49,568 nucleotides of DNA from RGIG6165 sp045545175 (GTDB taxonomy: Bacteria > Bacillota > Clostridia > Oscillospirales > Feifaniaceae): assembly GCA_045545175.1 (NCBI GenBank), contig JAZQAK010000029.1:1-49568 (forward strand). The letters are read 5' to 3'. Within the stretch, counting starts at the first letter, position 1; each line of letters starts with the position of its first letter. Positions 35,460 to 43,442 of the stretch are shown in pieces. Under the pieces are notes generated by a model. The model saw only the letters and a list, made by a program, of their open reading frames with translations. It did not search any database and was not told the origin of the DNA. Both the position numbers and the translations under genes were made by a program.

Positions 35460-35488
35460 TTGACAACCCCTTTTCCGAGTGGTATCAT
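35460..35488 (+). promoter_or_regulatory. Promoter of the tRNA operon
   Basis: TTGACA (35460-35465), 17 bases and TATCAT (35483-35488), about 30 bases before the first tRNA. Confidence 0.8.
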
Positions 35489-35517
35489 ATAAAAGCGCTC
35501 TGAAAAAGAGTCGATAT

Positions 35518-35593
35518 GCACCTTTAGCTCAGCTGGTAGAGCAACTGACTCTTAATCAGTGGGTCCAGGGTTCGAGTCCCTGAAGGTGTACCA
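35518..35593 (+). tRNA. tRNA-Lys (anticodon CTT)
   Basis: A 76-base cloverleaf with encoded CCA. The acceptor GCACCTT / AAGGTGT has a G-U first pair. The D stem is GCTC/GAGC, the anticodon stem ACTGA/TCAGT with loop CTCTTAA, and the T arm CAGGG-TTCGAGT-CCCTG. The CTT anticodon reads AAG (lysine). It is first in a three-tRNA operon. Confidence 0.96.
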
Positions 35594-35679
35594 AATCGCT
35601 TAGGCGATTTTCTATAGCACATTCAAGGGTTTATCCCTTGATGAGTGCAAGTTTATAGGGTGTGTAGGCGCACCAATAT
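35594..35679 (+). other. Structured spacer between tRNA-Lys and tRNA-Glu
   Basis: The 86-base spacer holds AATCGC-TTAG-GCGATT, then a longer stem with CAAGGG / CCCTTG inside GCAC / GTGC, and a GGTG..CACC element ending in CACCA. These may guide processing. It is too irregular to call a tRNA. Confidence 0.45.
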
Positions 35680-35754
35680 GGCCCGTTGGTCAAGCGGTTA
35701 AGACGCCGGCCTCTCACGCCTGAAACAGGGGTTCGATTCCCCTACGGGTCACCA
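35680..35754 (+). tRNA. tRNA-Glu (anticodon CTC)
   Basis: A 75-base cloverleaf with encoded CCA. The acceptor is GGCCCGT / ACGGGTC, the D stem GTC/GAC and the T arm AGGGG-TTCGATT-CCCCT. The anticodon loop CTCTCAC gives CTC, which reads GAG (glutamate). The anticodon stem CCGGC / GCCTG has one C-U mismatch at the second pair, which is unusual. Confidence 0.92.
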
Positions 35755-35760
35755 ATATAT

Positions 35761-35836
35761 TCCTCAATAGCTCAGTCGGTAGAGCATGCGGCTGTTAACC
35801 GCAGGGTCGTTGGTTCGAGTCCAACTTGGGGAGCCA
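35761..35836 (+). tRNA. tRNA-Asn (anticodon GTT)
   Basis: A 76-base cloverleaf with encoded CCA. The acceptor is TCCTCAA / TTGGGGA with one T-G pair, the D stem GCTC/GAGC and the anticodon stem GCGG..CCGC with loop CTGTTAA. The anticodon GTT reads AAC/AAU (asparagine). It is last in the operon, six bases after tRNA-Glu. Confidence 0.96.
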
Positions 35837-35841
35837 AAAAT

Positions 35842-35876
35842 AAGAAGTACTCTTTGGAGTACTTCTTGTTTTTATT
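35842..35876 (+). terminator. Terminator of the tRNA operon
   Basis: A perfect 11-base-pair stem (AAGAAGTACTC / GAGTACTTCTT) with a TTTG loop and a T-run. Confidence 0.93.
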
Positions 35877-35976
35877 TCCGAATTTAACTTAAACCAATGA
35901 ACGTGCGTAACTGTGTCAAAGTTGAATCAACTCCACAAACCGACCGTTCGTTTGGTACATTTCATACACTTACACC

Positions 35977-36005
35977 AAAAAGCACTTTTCGAAAGTGCTT
36001 TTTTC
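35977..36005 (+). terminator. Terminator-like hairpin with no visible gene in front
   Basis: AAAAAGCACTTT-TCG-AAAGTGCTTTTTT. The roughly 100 bases before it, back to the tRNA terminator, hold no convincing gene, so it either backs up the tRNA terminator or ends a small unrecognised transcript. Confidence 0.75.
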
Positions 36006-36019
36006 ATTTATTTTACTAA

Positions 36020-36048
36020 TTGTTTTATTACCGTATTTCGTATATAAT
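36020..36048 (+). promoter_or_regulatory. Promoter of the AEC permease gene
   Basis: TTGTTT (36020-36025), 17 bases and TATAAT (36043-36048), 32 bases before the chosen ATG. It overlaps the longer reading frame and so supports the downstream start. Confidence 0.75.
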
Positions 36049-36079
36049 AGCGGAGTTTGTGAGAAAGAGAGGGTTATTT

Positions 36080-37036
36080 ATGGGTGCTGATTTAATTTTT
36101 TCTGCTAACGTGGTTGTTCCTATATTTTTGCTGATTATGCTCGGCTATGCATTGACACGGCTTAAATTGTGGGACGCTCATTTTTTAAAGATTGCAAATG
36201 ACGTATGCTTCAAATGCTTATTGCCGGTGCTTCTCTTTTATAACGTAGCCACGGCAAATATTTTCGAAGTATTCAACGGCCGTCTGATTATTTACGCCTC
36301 GGCTTGTGCCTGCTTACTGTGTGCGCTGCTGTTTGTTATCGTTCCTTTATTTGTGAAGGACAACAAACGCCGCGGAGTAATGATCCAGGGAACTTTCCGT
36401 TCCAACTTTCTGTTATTCGGCGTACCGCTCGGACTGAGTATCGGCGGTGAGTCGGGTGCAGTTCTTGCAGCGGTAGTTGCTTCCTTTTACGTGCCTGTCA
36501 TCAATATGCTTTCGGTTATTTCACTTTATGCGTTTAGCGATGCCAAAAACAAGAACTTAAAATCCGCATTGCTCGGCATTTTGAAAAACCCGTTGATTAT
36601 CGGCGGTGTTTCGGGTCTTATTTTCTCTTTGATACGCAATTACATCGGCTTTGAGATACCGACAATAATTGATACAACACTGTTTAACATCAAATCAACT
36701 GCAACGCCTCTTGCATTTTTAATTCTGGGCGGCGATTTAAAATTCAGCAGCATGCTCCGCAACGTGAAGTTTTCAATTTTCTCCGTGCTCGGCAAAATCG
36801 TGCTGATACCGGCTGTTATGCTGACGGTGTCTGCCCTGCTCGGCTTTGACAAGCTCGAAATGGCAATTCTCGTTGCCGTTTTTGCAACGCCGAACGCTGT
36901 TTCAAGTTATGCAATGGCAAGAAATTACGAAGCCGATTACGAACTTGCAGGTGAAATTATCACGCTGGGCACTCTGCTCTCCGTGTTCACGATGTTTATT
37001 TTCATCACAATATCAAGATCCTTCGGCTGGATATAA
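36080..37036 (+). CDS. AEC-family permease (auxin efflux carrier/malonate-type transporter)
   Basis: A 318-residue integral membrane protein with about ten helices in two five-helix halves, as in the AEC family. Recognisable segments include VVPIFLLIMLGYALTRLKLW at the start, GTFRSNFLLFGVPLG in the middle and the C-terminal VFATPNAVSSYAMARNY. Members of the family export or import small carboxylates; the substrate here is unknown. The ATG at 36080 follows AGAGAGGG and lies after a promoter that excludes the longer frame. Its codon choice leans more to CTG and CGC than that of neighbouring genes, a possible sign of separate origin. It is monocistronic between two terminators. Confidence 0.9.
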   Translation: MGADLIFSANVVVPIFLLIMLGYALTRLKLWDAHFLKIANDVCFKCLLPVLLFYNVATANIFEVFNGRLIIYASACACLLCALLFVIVPLFVKDNKRRGVMIQGTFRSNFLLFGVPLGLSIGGESGAVLAAVVASFYVPVINMLSVISLYAFSDAKNKNLKSALLGILKNPLIIGGVSGLIFSLIRNYIGFEIPTIIDTTLFNIKSTATPLAFLILGGDLKFSSMLRNVKFSIFSVLGKIVLIPAVMLTVSALLGFDKLEMAILVAVFATPNAVSSYAMARNYEADYELAGEIITLGTLLSVFTMFIFITISRSFGWI

Positions 37037-37037
37037 T

Positions 37038-37074
37038 AAAAAGGTCAGATGTTCTTGCATCTGACCTTTTTTTA
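37038..37074 (+). terminator. Terminator of the AEC permease gene
   Basis: AAAGGTCAGATG / CATCTGACCTTT with a six-base loop and a T-run. Confidence 0.93.
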
Positions 37075-37103
37075 TTGACAGAAAATCGACATTTTTATAC
37101 AAT
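37075..37103 (+). promoter_or_regulatory. Promoter of the first DUF975 gene
   Basis: TTGACA (37075-37080), 17 bases and TACAAT (37098-37103), 29 bases before the ATG, directly after the preceding terminator. Confidence 0.82.
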
Positions 37104-37132
37104 ATAGTCACAATATCCCAAGGAGGTCACTT

Positions 37133-37858
37133 ATGAACAGAGCATTACTCAAAGAACAGGCAAAAACGGATATCGATGGGAATATCGGTATACTTTTTCT
37201 TATAACACTCATTATTTCCGTACTTTCAGCACTTGCAGAATTTATTCTTTCATATATTCCGTTTGGAGGAATAGTTTCAGGTATTATTATCACACCTGCA
37301 TTTACTCTCAGCATAACAAGGATATACCTTAACCTGACAATTTCAGTCGCCCCCGAAACCAAGGATGCTTTTTCGGGTTTTGACGATTTCTGGAGTGCAT
37401 TTAAAGTATCTTTCTTTACACGTCTGTTTACTTCTTTATGGTCGCTTCTCTTCATTGTTCCCGGTATCATAAAATCATACTCTTACTCAATGGCAACGTA
37501 TGTACTTGCAGAGAATCCCGGAATGCCTGCACTTGAATGTATTGAAGAATCAAAGAACATAACCGATGGTTATAAGGCTGATTTATTTGTACTTGGTCTT
37601 TCATTCTTTGGTTGGATTTTTATTCCGTTTGTAGTATGTCTTATTCCACTTGCATTTGATCTGTTTTTCACAACAACAATTCTTTTTATTGCTGCAATAA
37701 TTTTCGAATGTGTATGGGTTTATCCTTATGTACAAGCAACTTATGCCAATGCATACAGAGAACTGGCGGGTTATTCATTGCCAACATCAAACGTAACGGA
37801 CAACAAAGAAACTGTAGAGATGATAGATGCAACAATAAATCAGGACATCAACAACTAA
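37133..37858 (+). CDS. DUF975 family membrane protein (first copy)
   Basis: A 241-residue multi-pass membrane protein of the DUF975 family. The start resembles its relatives (basic MNRALLKEQAK, then a helix). The family-type core is FTSLWSLLFIVPGIIKSYSYSMATYVLAENPGMPALECIEESK, seen here as the pieces SLLFIVPGIIKSYSYSMA and VLAENPGMPALECIEESK. About five or six helices are predicted, and the ending YVQATYANAYREL is also typical. The function of the family is not established to my knowledge. An AAGGAGG site precedes the ATG. It has its own promoter and a bidirectional terminator, and a second copy lies at 41117 on the other side of the beta-galactosidase gene. Confidence 0.87.
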   Translation: MNRALLKEQAKTDIDGNIGILFLITLIISVLSALAEFILSYIPFGGIVSGIIITPAFTLSITRIYLNLTISVAPETKDAFSGFDDFWSAFKVSFFTRLFTSLWSLLFIVPGIIKSYSYSMATYVLAENPGMPALECIEESKNITDGYKADLFVLGLSFFGWIFIPFVVCLIPLAFDLFFTTTILFIAAIIFECVWVYPYVQATYANAYRELAGYSLPTSNVTDNKETVEMIDATINQDINN

Positions 37859-37860
37859 AT

Positions 37861-37894
37861 AAAAAACCGTAATACGCTGTATTACGGTTTTTTT
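37861..37894. terminator. Bidirectional terminator between the DUF975 and beta-galactosidase genes
   Basis: An AAAACCGTAATAC / GTATTACGGTTTT hairpin with a three-base loop and A/T runs on both sides. Confidence 0.92.
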
Positions 37895-37895
37895 A

Positions 37896-40868
37896 TTATA
37901 TTTCTATGTTTATTGTGAAATCGAATTTCTCGCCTGCATTTATTCTGCATTCTTCCAACGGCTGCTGTCCGCTGCAGGAGGCACAACCGATACCGCTCAT
38001 ACGGTAGTCAACGTACATAAATGCACCGTCTTCCTCTACCAAATCCTTGCGGTGCTTGGTTTCAACGACTTTATGCACGTCGTATCGTGATATGCAGAAG
38101 GATAAATTCTCACCCGATACTTTAATCGGAATATCACCGCACGTGAGTTTTATCCACTTCGTTCCCATATGGTTTCCGTTTTCCTGCGGGCGCTCGTACG
38201 CACCGTACGGATCATCGGGAATATAGTCATACCATCCAAGCACAGCATGCGAGCACTTATCTTCATAGCACTCTGCAGGACCGCAACCGAAATAACGAAT
38301 TTTTTCAGCAGGCTCTGCAAGTGAAAATGCATAGCCGTACCTCGGAAGAAAATAAGGCATCGTTTCATTGAAGCTTCCGCTTTGATGCAACGAAATCTTT
38401 CCGTCACCGTATATGCGGTATTCAATACTTCCCCTTGCAATCCACCGTCTTCCCTGCACTCCAAAAATAAACTCTCCGTTAAGTACGACACAGTCATCCT
38501 CGGTCCTTGCAGAAAAATCGTTTATTACGACTTCGGTATACTCTATGTTACCGAAATTTCTGTTCGTTTTCCACAGGTCTGCCACTCTGTTGGGCGAGGT
38601 TGCCGTCGCTATATCGTTATCGATAGGTGCTCTAAAGCAGTTAAATTCAACCGTTTTTGACAGTAGTTCACGTCCGTTTACTTTCATACTTCCGAATATA
38701 CCCTCATCCTTACGGAAGGTATATTCAAAATTATCACCGTATACGACGTAAGCATTTCTTTTTTCTTCAAGTACAGGGGCTTTTCCCGTAGTTTTCTTTT
38801 CCTCTGCCCTCACTTCAAGAGGGAATGAGAATACCCTTATAACGTGTCCCTTATCAGCCCACATGGTATCATTTGCAAGTGCAACCCTTACCGTGAGTAC
38901 CGCATTCTGCACCAAATACGGTTCTTTCGCAGGGCATTTGACCGTAACGCTTGTACCGGGTGCGGGACTCACTTCAAATATACCGCTATCTGTCTCTTTT
39001 TCATCGGCTAAGATTGACCAATCTATAATATAATCGGAAAAATCAACGAAATAGTTGCGGTTTAAGATTGTAAGCTTTTCACCGTTCCTCGTAATACGTA
39101 CGGGTGCAAAGACAGCCTTTGCTTCAAGAAGCGACGAGTGGGGCACACGGTCGGGAGTGACAAGCCCGTCCATACAGAAGTTTCTGTAATGATGCGTATC
39201 TCCAAAGTCACCACCGTATCCGAAGTATTCCGTACCGTTTTCATCTTGCATACGAAGTCCGTGCTCACACCATTCCCAGATGTAACCGCCCATATAACGG
39301 TCATCACTCTGGAATATGTCATCGTAAAAACGCAAATCACCGCAACTGTTTCCCATAGCGTGACTGTATTCACCTTTTACGTAGGGAAGCGTTGCATAAT
39401 CATCTTTATAAAACGCCCTTACTTTATCGCACGTTTTGTACATACGTGATGCCAAATCAACACGGGAAAGAGCAATTTTTCTCTGCTCGTCATCCATATC
39501 CTCATATCCGACCATAGCGGCTTCGTAATGAATGGGTCTTTGCGTATCAACAGACTTAAGATACGAATATTCGTTTGCAAGATTTTTACCCCAGTCAGAT
39601 TCGTTACCGAGCGACCAGATGACAATAGATGTAAAGTTTTTGAACTTTTCATACATTCTGACCATACGGTCGTGAATTGCAGGTGCATACTGCTCACTGT
39701 CAACTATTGATGCGAAATCGGCAATATAACTACAGCCGTGACACTCCATATCGGCTTCACACATGATGTAAAGGCCAAGTTCATCACACAGTTCATAAAA
39801 TCTCGGGTCATTGGGATAATGCGCCGTTCTTACGGCGTTGATGTTATGCTGTTTCATTAGGATAAGTTCGCTTCTCATTTTGTCCACCGACACAGCATAG
39901 CCCGTATCGGGATCACTGTCATGACGGTTTACACCGTACATTTTCACGTGCTTACCGTTGACTTTAAATACGCCACCGTCACAGTTAATTTCACGGAAGC
40001 CGAAACGGTGCGCTATATACTCATTTCCGCAACAAAGTTTCAAAGTATACAGATTCGGCGTCTCAGCCGTCCATAAAAGCGGATTATCAACGTGTATTTT
40101 ACCCGCTTCTCCCCTGTAAAGCAGTTTACCTTCACAATATATTTCAGCCGTAACCTGCGCTTCTGCCTCCACTTCGAGCGTTATATTGCCTTTAATATCG
40201 GTGTTTATCTTAAAATCCCTGATGCCCAACTTGTCACGTTCAAGTATGTATACGTCACGGAAAAGACCTGATAAACGTATCTTATCCTGATCATTAATAT
40301 ACGACCCCGAGCACCATTTAAGAACAAGCACGCACAGACGGTTATTACCGTCCTTCAATTTATCCGTCACGTCAAAAACCGATGTATTATGAGGTGCTTC
40401 ACCGTAGCCTACGAACTGACCGTTTACCCAGACGTAGATACAACTGTCTTTACCTTCAAAACAAAGCTGGTATCTCTTACCGTCATTTATTTTGACATCA
40501 AAATCCTTTACATAGGCTGCACACGGATTTTTCAGAGGCACGTTTGGCAGGTTAATTACAAAAGGATACGGTGCTGCCGTATACTGTGCCGTATCTTTGC
40601 CGTGCATCTGCCATATTTCAGGAACGGATACCTTTTCAAAAGAGGATATATCATATCCACATTCGTAAAAATCATCCATATCAAAAACCGATGATTTATA
40701 ACAAAAAGCCCATTCTCCGCAGAGTGAGTGAAAATATGCTGATTTTTCACGCTCCATACCGCACTTGTCGGCATTTTCAAAGGGAATAAAATAGGCGTGT
40801 TCTTCCATTTCGCCCAACCTGAAGCACTTAGGATCCGAATGATAATTATAATCCGTCAACGTTGTCAT
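37896..40868 (-). CDS. lacZ: Beta-galactosidase, GH2 (LacZ type)
   Basis: A 990-residue GH2 enzyme that hydrolyses beta-galactosides such as lactose. The domain order is an N-terminal jelly roll (about 50-215), Ig-like domain, TIM barrel (about 300-590), a further Ig-like domain and a C-terminal beta-sandwich. Signatures are GVNRHDSDPDTG, INAVRTAHYPNDPRFYELCD, acid/base E423 (SLGNESDWG), nucleophile E500 (KGEYSHAMGNS) and GGYIWEWCEHGL. There is no signal peptide, so it acts in the cytoplasm. Its length is near the E. coli LacZ size. It is monocistronic on the minus strand between two DUF975 genes, with its own promoter. No lactose transporter is next to it. Confidence 0.95.
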   Translation of the reverse strand: MTTLTDYNYHSDPKCFRLGEMEEHAYFIPFENADKCGMEREKSAYFHSLCGEWAFCYKSSVFDMDDFYECGYDISSFEKVSVPEIWQMHGKDTAQYTAAPYPFVINLPNVPLKNPCAAYVKDFDVKINDGKRYQLCFEGKDSCIYVWVNGQFVGYGEAPHNTSVFDVTDKLKDGNNRLCVLVLKWCSGSYINDQDKIRLSGLFRDVYILERDKLGIRDFKINTDIKGNITLEVEAEAQVTAEIYCEGKLLYRGEAGKIHVDNPLLWTAETPNLYTLKLCCGNEYIAHRFGFREINCDGGVFKVNGKHVKMYGVNRHDSDPDTGYAVSVDKMRSELILMKQHNINAVRTAHYPNDPRFYELCDELGLYIMCEADMECHGCSYIADFASIVDSEQYAPAIHDRMVRMYEKFKNFTSIVIWSLGNESDWGKNLANEYSYLKSVDTQRPIHYEAAMVGYEDMDDEQRKIALSRVDLASRMYKTCDKVRAFYKDDYATLPYVKGEYSHAMGNSCGDLRFYDDIFQSDDRYMGGYIWEWCEHGLRMQDENGTEYFGYGGDFGDTHHYRNFCMDGLVTPDRVPHSSLLEAKAVFAPVRITRNGEKLTILNRNYFVDFSDYIIDWSILADEKETDSGIFEVSPAPGTSVTVKCPAKEPYLVQNAVLTVRVALANDTMWADKGHVIRVFSFPLEVRAEEKKTTGKAPVLEEKRNAYVVYGDNFEYTFRKDEGIFGSMKVNGRELLSKTVEFNCFRAPIDNDIATATSPNRVADLWKTNRNFGNIEYTEVVINDFSARTEDDCVVLNGEFIFGVQGRRWIARGSIEYRIYGDGKISLHQSGSFNETMPYFLPRYGYAFSLAEPAEKIRYFGCGPAECYEDKCSHAVLGWYDYIPDDPYGAYERPQENGNHMGTKWIKLTCGDIPIKVSGENLSFCISRYDVHKVVETKHRKDLVEEDGAFMYVDYRMSGIGCASCSGQQPLEECRINAGEKFDFTINIEI

Positions 40869-40902
40869 ATAATCTCACCTATCTTCTATATACGTTCTTA
40901 TA

Positions 40903-40930
40903 ATTATATCATACGCAGACAACATTGCAA
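40903..40930 (-). promoter_or_regulatory. Promoter of the beta-galactosidase gene
   Basis: On the minus strand TTGCAA (40930-40925), 16 bases and TATAAT (40908-40903), about 35 bases before the ATG. No clear catabolite-response element was seen. Confidence 0.6.
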
Positions 40931-41053
40931 CTGATGAGAGTTACAACTTTTTTAGGAATTATGTTCATTTTTTCGGAAATAATATAAAAATCCGAGCCTC
41001 GTAAGCTCCCGGATAAATCCAATAAAATAGTGACGAATTTGTCGTATTTTGTC

Positions 41054-41082
41054 TTGTTATTGCCGTCATTTTATGTTATCAT
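41054..41082 (+). promoter_or_regulatory. Candidate promoter of the second DUF975 gene
   Basis: TTGTTA (41054-41059), 17 bases and TATCAT (41077-41082), 35 bases before the chosen ATG. Confidence 0.55.
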
Positions 41083-41116
41083 CCATAGGTGCAAACATAA
41101 AAAAGAGGTAAATAAT

Positions 41117-41896
41117 ATGACAAGGGCTCAATTAAAAAAAGAATCCAAATTACAAATCAAAAACAAAATCGGCGTACTTTTTCTTATTGCACTCAGCGCA
41201 GCGGTAATCGTAGAGTTGGCGGCAGTACTGTTTTCGCTTATTCCGATTGAAATACACACTCATCCGATAAAACACGTTCCCATCGGACTTGACAAGATTA
41301 TACACCTTGAAGCCGGGGAATATTTTGAAGTACTCTTTGAACACTTCACTCATTTCTCTCCCCTTCACAAGTTGGCTGAACTTCTTGAAAAAGCAGGTGT
41401 TTATATTCTCGAAGTCACGGAATTCGGTGAGATATTTGCACACTATTTAATACTTCCCGTTATAAACTTGGGCATATACAGGGTATATCTCGACAATATA
41501 AACGGCATCTCACCCAAATTTAAAAATATGTTCTCGGGTATTGCAGACTGGTGGAAAGCAATAAAAGTCTATTTCCTTATGAATTTCTTTACGCTTCTCT
41601 GGTCACTTCTTCTGGTAGTACCGGGTATTATAAAGCATCTCTCCTATTCAATGGCACCCTACGTTCTTGCCGAAAACAAAGAACTGTCTGCAAGAGAGTG
41701 TATGAACAGGTCAAAGGCTATCACAAAAGGCAAGCTTAAAGACCTTCTTCTTTTCGACCTTTCGTTTGTCGGCTGGCATCTGCTTGCAGTGCTCACGCTT
41801 GGCATAGGTTATATATGGATTAAGCCGTACGTTTCAGCAGCTTTTGCTAATCATTACAGAGAACTTGTGGAAGACTACGAAGAGAAAGCCGAATAA
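41117..41896 (+). CDS. DUF975 family membrane protein (second copy)
   Basis: A 259-residue membrane protein related to the one at 37133. The shared core is SLLLVVPGIIKHLSYSMA and YVLAENKELSARECMNRSK, with a similar basic start (MTRAQLKKESKLQIKNK) and ending YVSAAFANHYREL. It differs by a longer loop after the first helix (about residues 45-100) with several His residues. The ATG at 41117 follows AGAGGT; an upstream frame extension overlaps the promoter. It is monocistronic and ends at a terminator. The function is unknown, and the pairing with the first copy across lacZ suggests an old duplication with an insertion between (inference). Confidence 0.87.
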   Translation: MTRAQLKKESKLQIKNKIGVLFLIALSAAVIVELAAVLFSLIPIEIHTHPIKHVPIGLDKIIHLEAGEYFEVLFEHFTHFSPLHKLAELLEKAGVYILEVTEFGEIFAHYLILPVINLGIYRVYLDNINGISPKFKNMFSGIADWWKAIKVYFLMNFFTLLWSLLLVVPGIIKHLSYSMAPYVLAENKELSARECMNRSKAITKGKLKDLLLFDLSFVGWHLLAVLTLGIGYIWIKPYVSAAFANHYRELVEDYEEKAE

Positions 41897-41902
41897 TCAC
41901 AT

Positions 41903-41933
41903 AAAAGCAAGCGTTTGCTTGCTTTTTGTTTTA
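41903..41933 (+). terminator. Terminator of the second DUF975 gene
   Basis: AAAAGCAAGC-GTTT-GCTTGCTTTTT followed by further T residues. Confidence 0.9.
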
Positions 41934-41983
41934 TTATGTGGCATAATAGCAAAAGCGACTATTTATAAATAACGGAGGTTTTT

Positions 41984-43333
41984 ATGGAACAGAAAAGAAG
42001 CAGTTTTTCAGGAAAACTCGGTTTCGTTCTTGCCGCAGCAGGTTCTGCCGTGGGTCTTGGTAACATCTGGCGTTTCCCCTATCTTGCTGCAAAATACGGT
42101 GGTGGCATATTCCTTTTAGTATATATCATCCTTGCACTGACTTTCGGTTTTGCACTTATGACTGCCGAAATTGCCATCGGCAGAAAGACGGGGCTCAGCC
42201 CAATAGGTGCATTTAGGGCACTTGATAAAAGATTTACGTTCGTTGGTTATCTCGGTGCACTCGTGCCGATGATAATTCTCCCCTACTACTCTGTTATCGG
42301 CGGTTGGGTGACAAAATATCTTGCCGTGTTTATAACGGGTCTTGGCAAAGCAACCGTTTCCGATACCTATTTCAGCACTTTTGCAGGTTCAACGATCGAG
42401 CCTTTGGGCTGGTTCTTCTTATACCTTGCACTTACGGCAATCGTCGTGCTTTTAGGCGTTGAAAAAGGCATCGAAAAGGTCAGCAAGGTTATGATGCCCG
42501 TTTTAATCGTGCTGACGCTGGGCATTTCAATATATTCACTCTGCCAGCCGGGGGCGATTGACGGTCTTCTTTACTACGTTACTCCCAACTTTTCTGCCTT
42601 TTCCGTAAAGACGGTTCTTGCGGCAATGGGTCAGCTTTTCTATTCCATGTCCATTGCAATGGGTATTTTGATTACCTACGGCTCTTATATGAGGAAGGAC
42701 GTTAATCTCGTTTCTTCGGTAAAGCAGATTGAATTATTTGACACGGGCATTGCATTTCTTGCAGGACTTATGATAGTTCCCTCGGTTTTCGTTTTCGACC
42801 CGACAAAACTTGAAAAAGCAGGTCCCTCGCTGATGTTTGAAATACTTCCCAAAGTATTTCACAGTATGCCCGCAGGTAATCTTATCGGTGCAACATTCTT
42901 CCTGCTCGTGCTTTTTGCGGCACTTACGTCATCAATCTCGCTTATGGAAACCGTCGTTTCCGTATGTCAGGACAAGTTTAAATGGAGCAGAAAGGTTTCG
43001 TGTCTTGCAGTATTTGCGGTAGCAATCGTACTCGGTGTACCCTCATCGCTCGGCAACGGTTTATGGAGTAATATCAAACTTTTGGGCATGAACTTCCTTG
43101 ATTTCTTCGACTTCATAAGCAACAGCGTGATTATGCCGATCGTTGCTCTTATCACAAGTATCTTTATAGGATACGTAATCAAGCCTAAAAGCATTATTGA
43201 AGAGGTTGAACTCTCTGCCAAATTCAAAAACAAGGCTCTTTTCGTTACGATGATCAAATACGTAGCACCCGTATTCATCATTCTCATACTGGTATCATCG
43301 GTGCTTAACGCATTCGGAATATTCAAAATATAA
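41984..43333 (+). CDS. Sodium-dependent transporter, NSS/SNF family
   Basis: A 449-residue neurotransmitter:sodium symporter-type permease with about eleven helices. The first helix carries the Na+-site hallmark GFVLAAAGSAVGLGNIWRFP, and YGGGIFLLVY and GWVTKY follow as in bacterial homologues such as LeuT and MhsT. Bacterial members import amino acids using sodium; the substrate here is not predictable. The length is typical of bacterial versions. A CGGAGG site precedes the ATG. A possible promoter (TTGCTT, 17 bases, CATAAT) overlaps the preceding terminator hairpin, which makes it weak. It ends at a terminator, so it is probably monocistronic. Confidence 0.94.
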   Translation: MEQKRSSFSGKLGFVLAAAGSAVGLGNIWRFPYLAAKYGGGIFLLVYIILALTFGFALMTAEIAIGRKTGLSPIGAFRALDKRFTFVGYLGALVPMIILPYYSVIGGWVTKYLAVFITGLGKATVSDTYFSTFAGSTIEPLGWFFLYLALTAIVVLLGVEKGIEKVSKVMMPVLIVLTLGISIYSLCQPGAIDGLLYYVTPNFSAFSVKTVLAAMGQLFYSMSIAMGILITYGSYMRKDVNLVSSVKQIELFDTGIAFLAGLMIVPSVFVFDPTKLEKAGPSLMFEILPKVFHSMPAGNLIGATFFLLVLFAALTSSISLMETVVSVCQDKFKWSRKVSCLAVFAVAIVLGVPSSLGNGLWSNIKLLGMNFLDFFDFISNSVIMPIVALITSIFIGYVIKPKSIIEEVELSAKFKNKALFVTMIKYVAPVFIILILVSSVLNAFGIFKI

Positions 43334-43334
43334 C

Positions 43335-43369
43335 AAAAAAGACGGTTTTTTGAAAAAACCGTCTTTTTC
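43335..43369 (+). terminator. Terminator of the sodium symporter gene
   Basis: An AAAAGACGGTTTT / AAAACCGTCTTTT hairpin with a short loop and a T-run. Confidence 0.92.
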
Positions 43370-43372
43370 TTC

Positions 43373-43401
43373 TTGATAATATGATTTTCTTGTACTATAA
43401 T
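43373..43401 (+). promoter_or_regulatory. Promoter of the SLC13-like permease gene
   Basis: TTGATA (43373-43378), 17 bases and TATAAT (43396-43401). The expected transcript start near 43408 excludes a GTG at 43410 as the likely start and favours the ATG at 43443. Confidence 0.78.
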
Positions 43402-43442
43402 ACCTAATCGTGTCGAAAAATATATTATCAGGGATGTTTGTT

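Noticed and set aside
35594..35679. A fourth tRNA or tRNA pseudogene between tRNA-Lys and tRNA-Glu
   Set aside because: A CACCA end and hairpins are present, but no T arm with TTC and no complete acceptor stem can be drawn.
35686..35892. 68-codon open frame over the tRNA-Glu and tRNA-Asn genes
   Set aside because: It is entirely explained by the two tRNAs and their terminator.
35897..36019. 40-codon open frame before the AEC permease gene
   Set aside because: It has no ribosome binding site and passes through a strong terminator hairpin.
43410..43442. GTG start for the SLC13-like permease gene
   Set aside because: It lies only nine bases after the -10 box, at about the transcript start; the ATG at 43443 has an AGGGA site.
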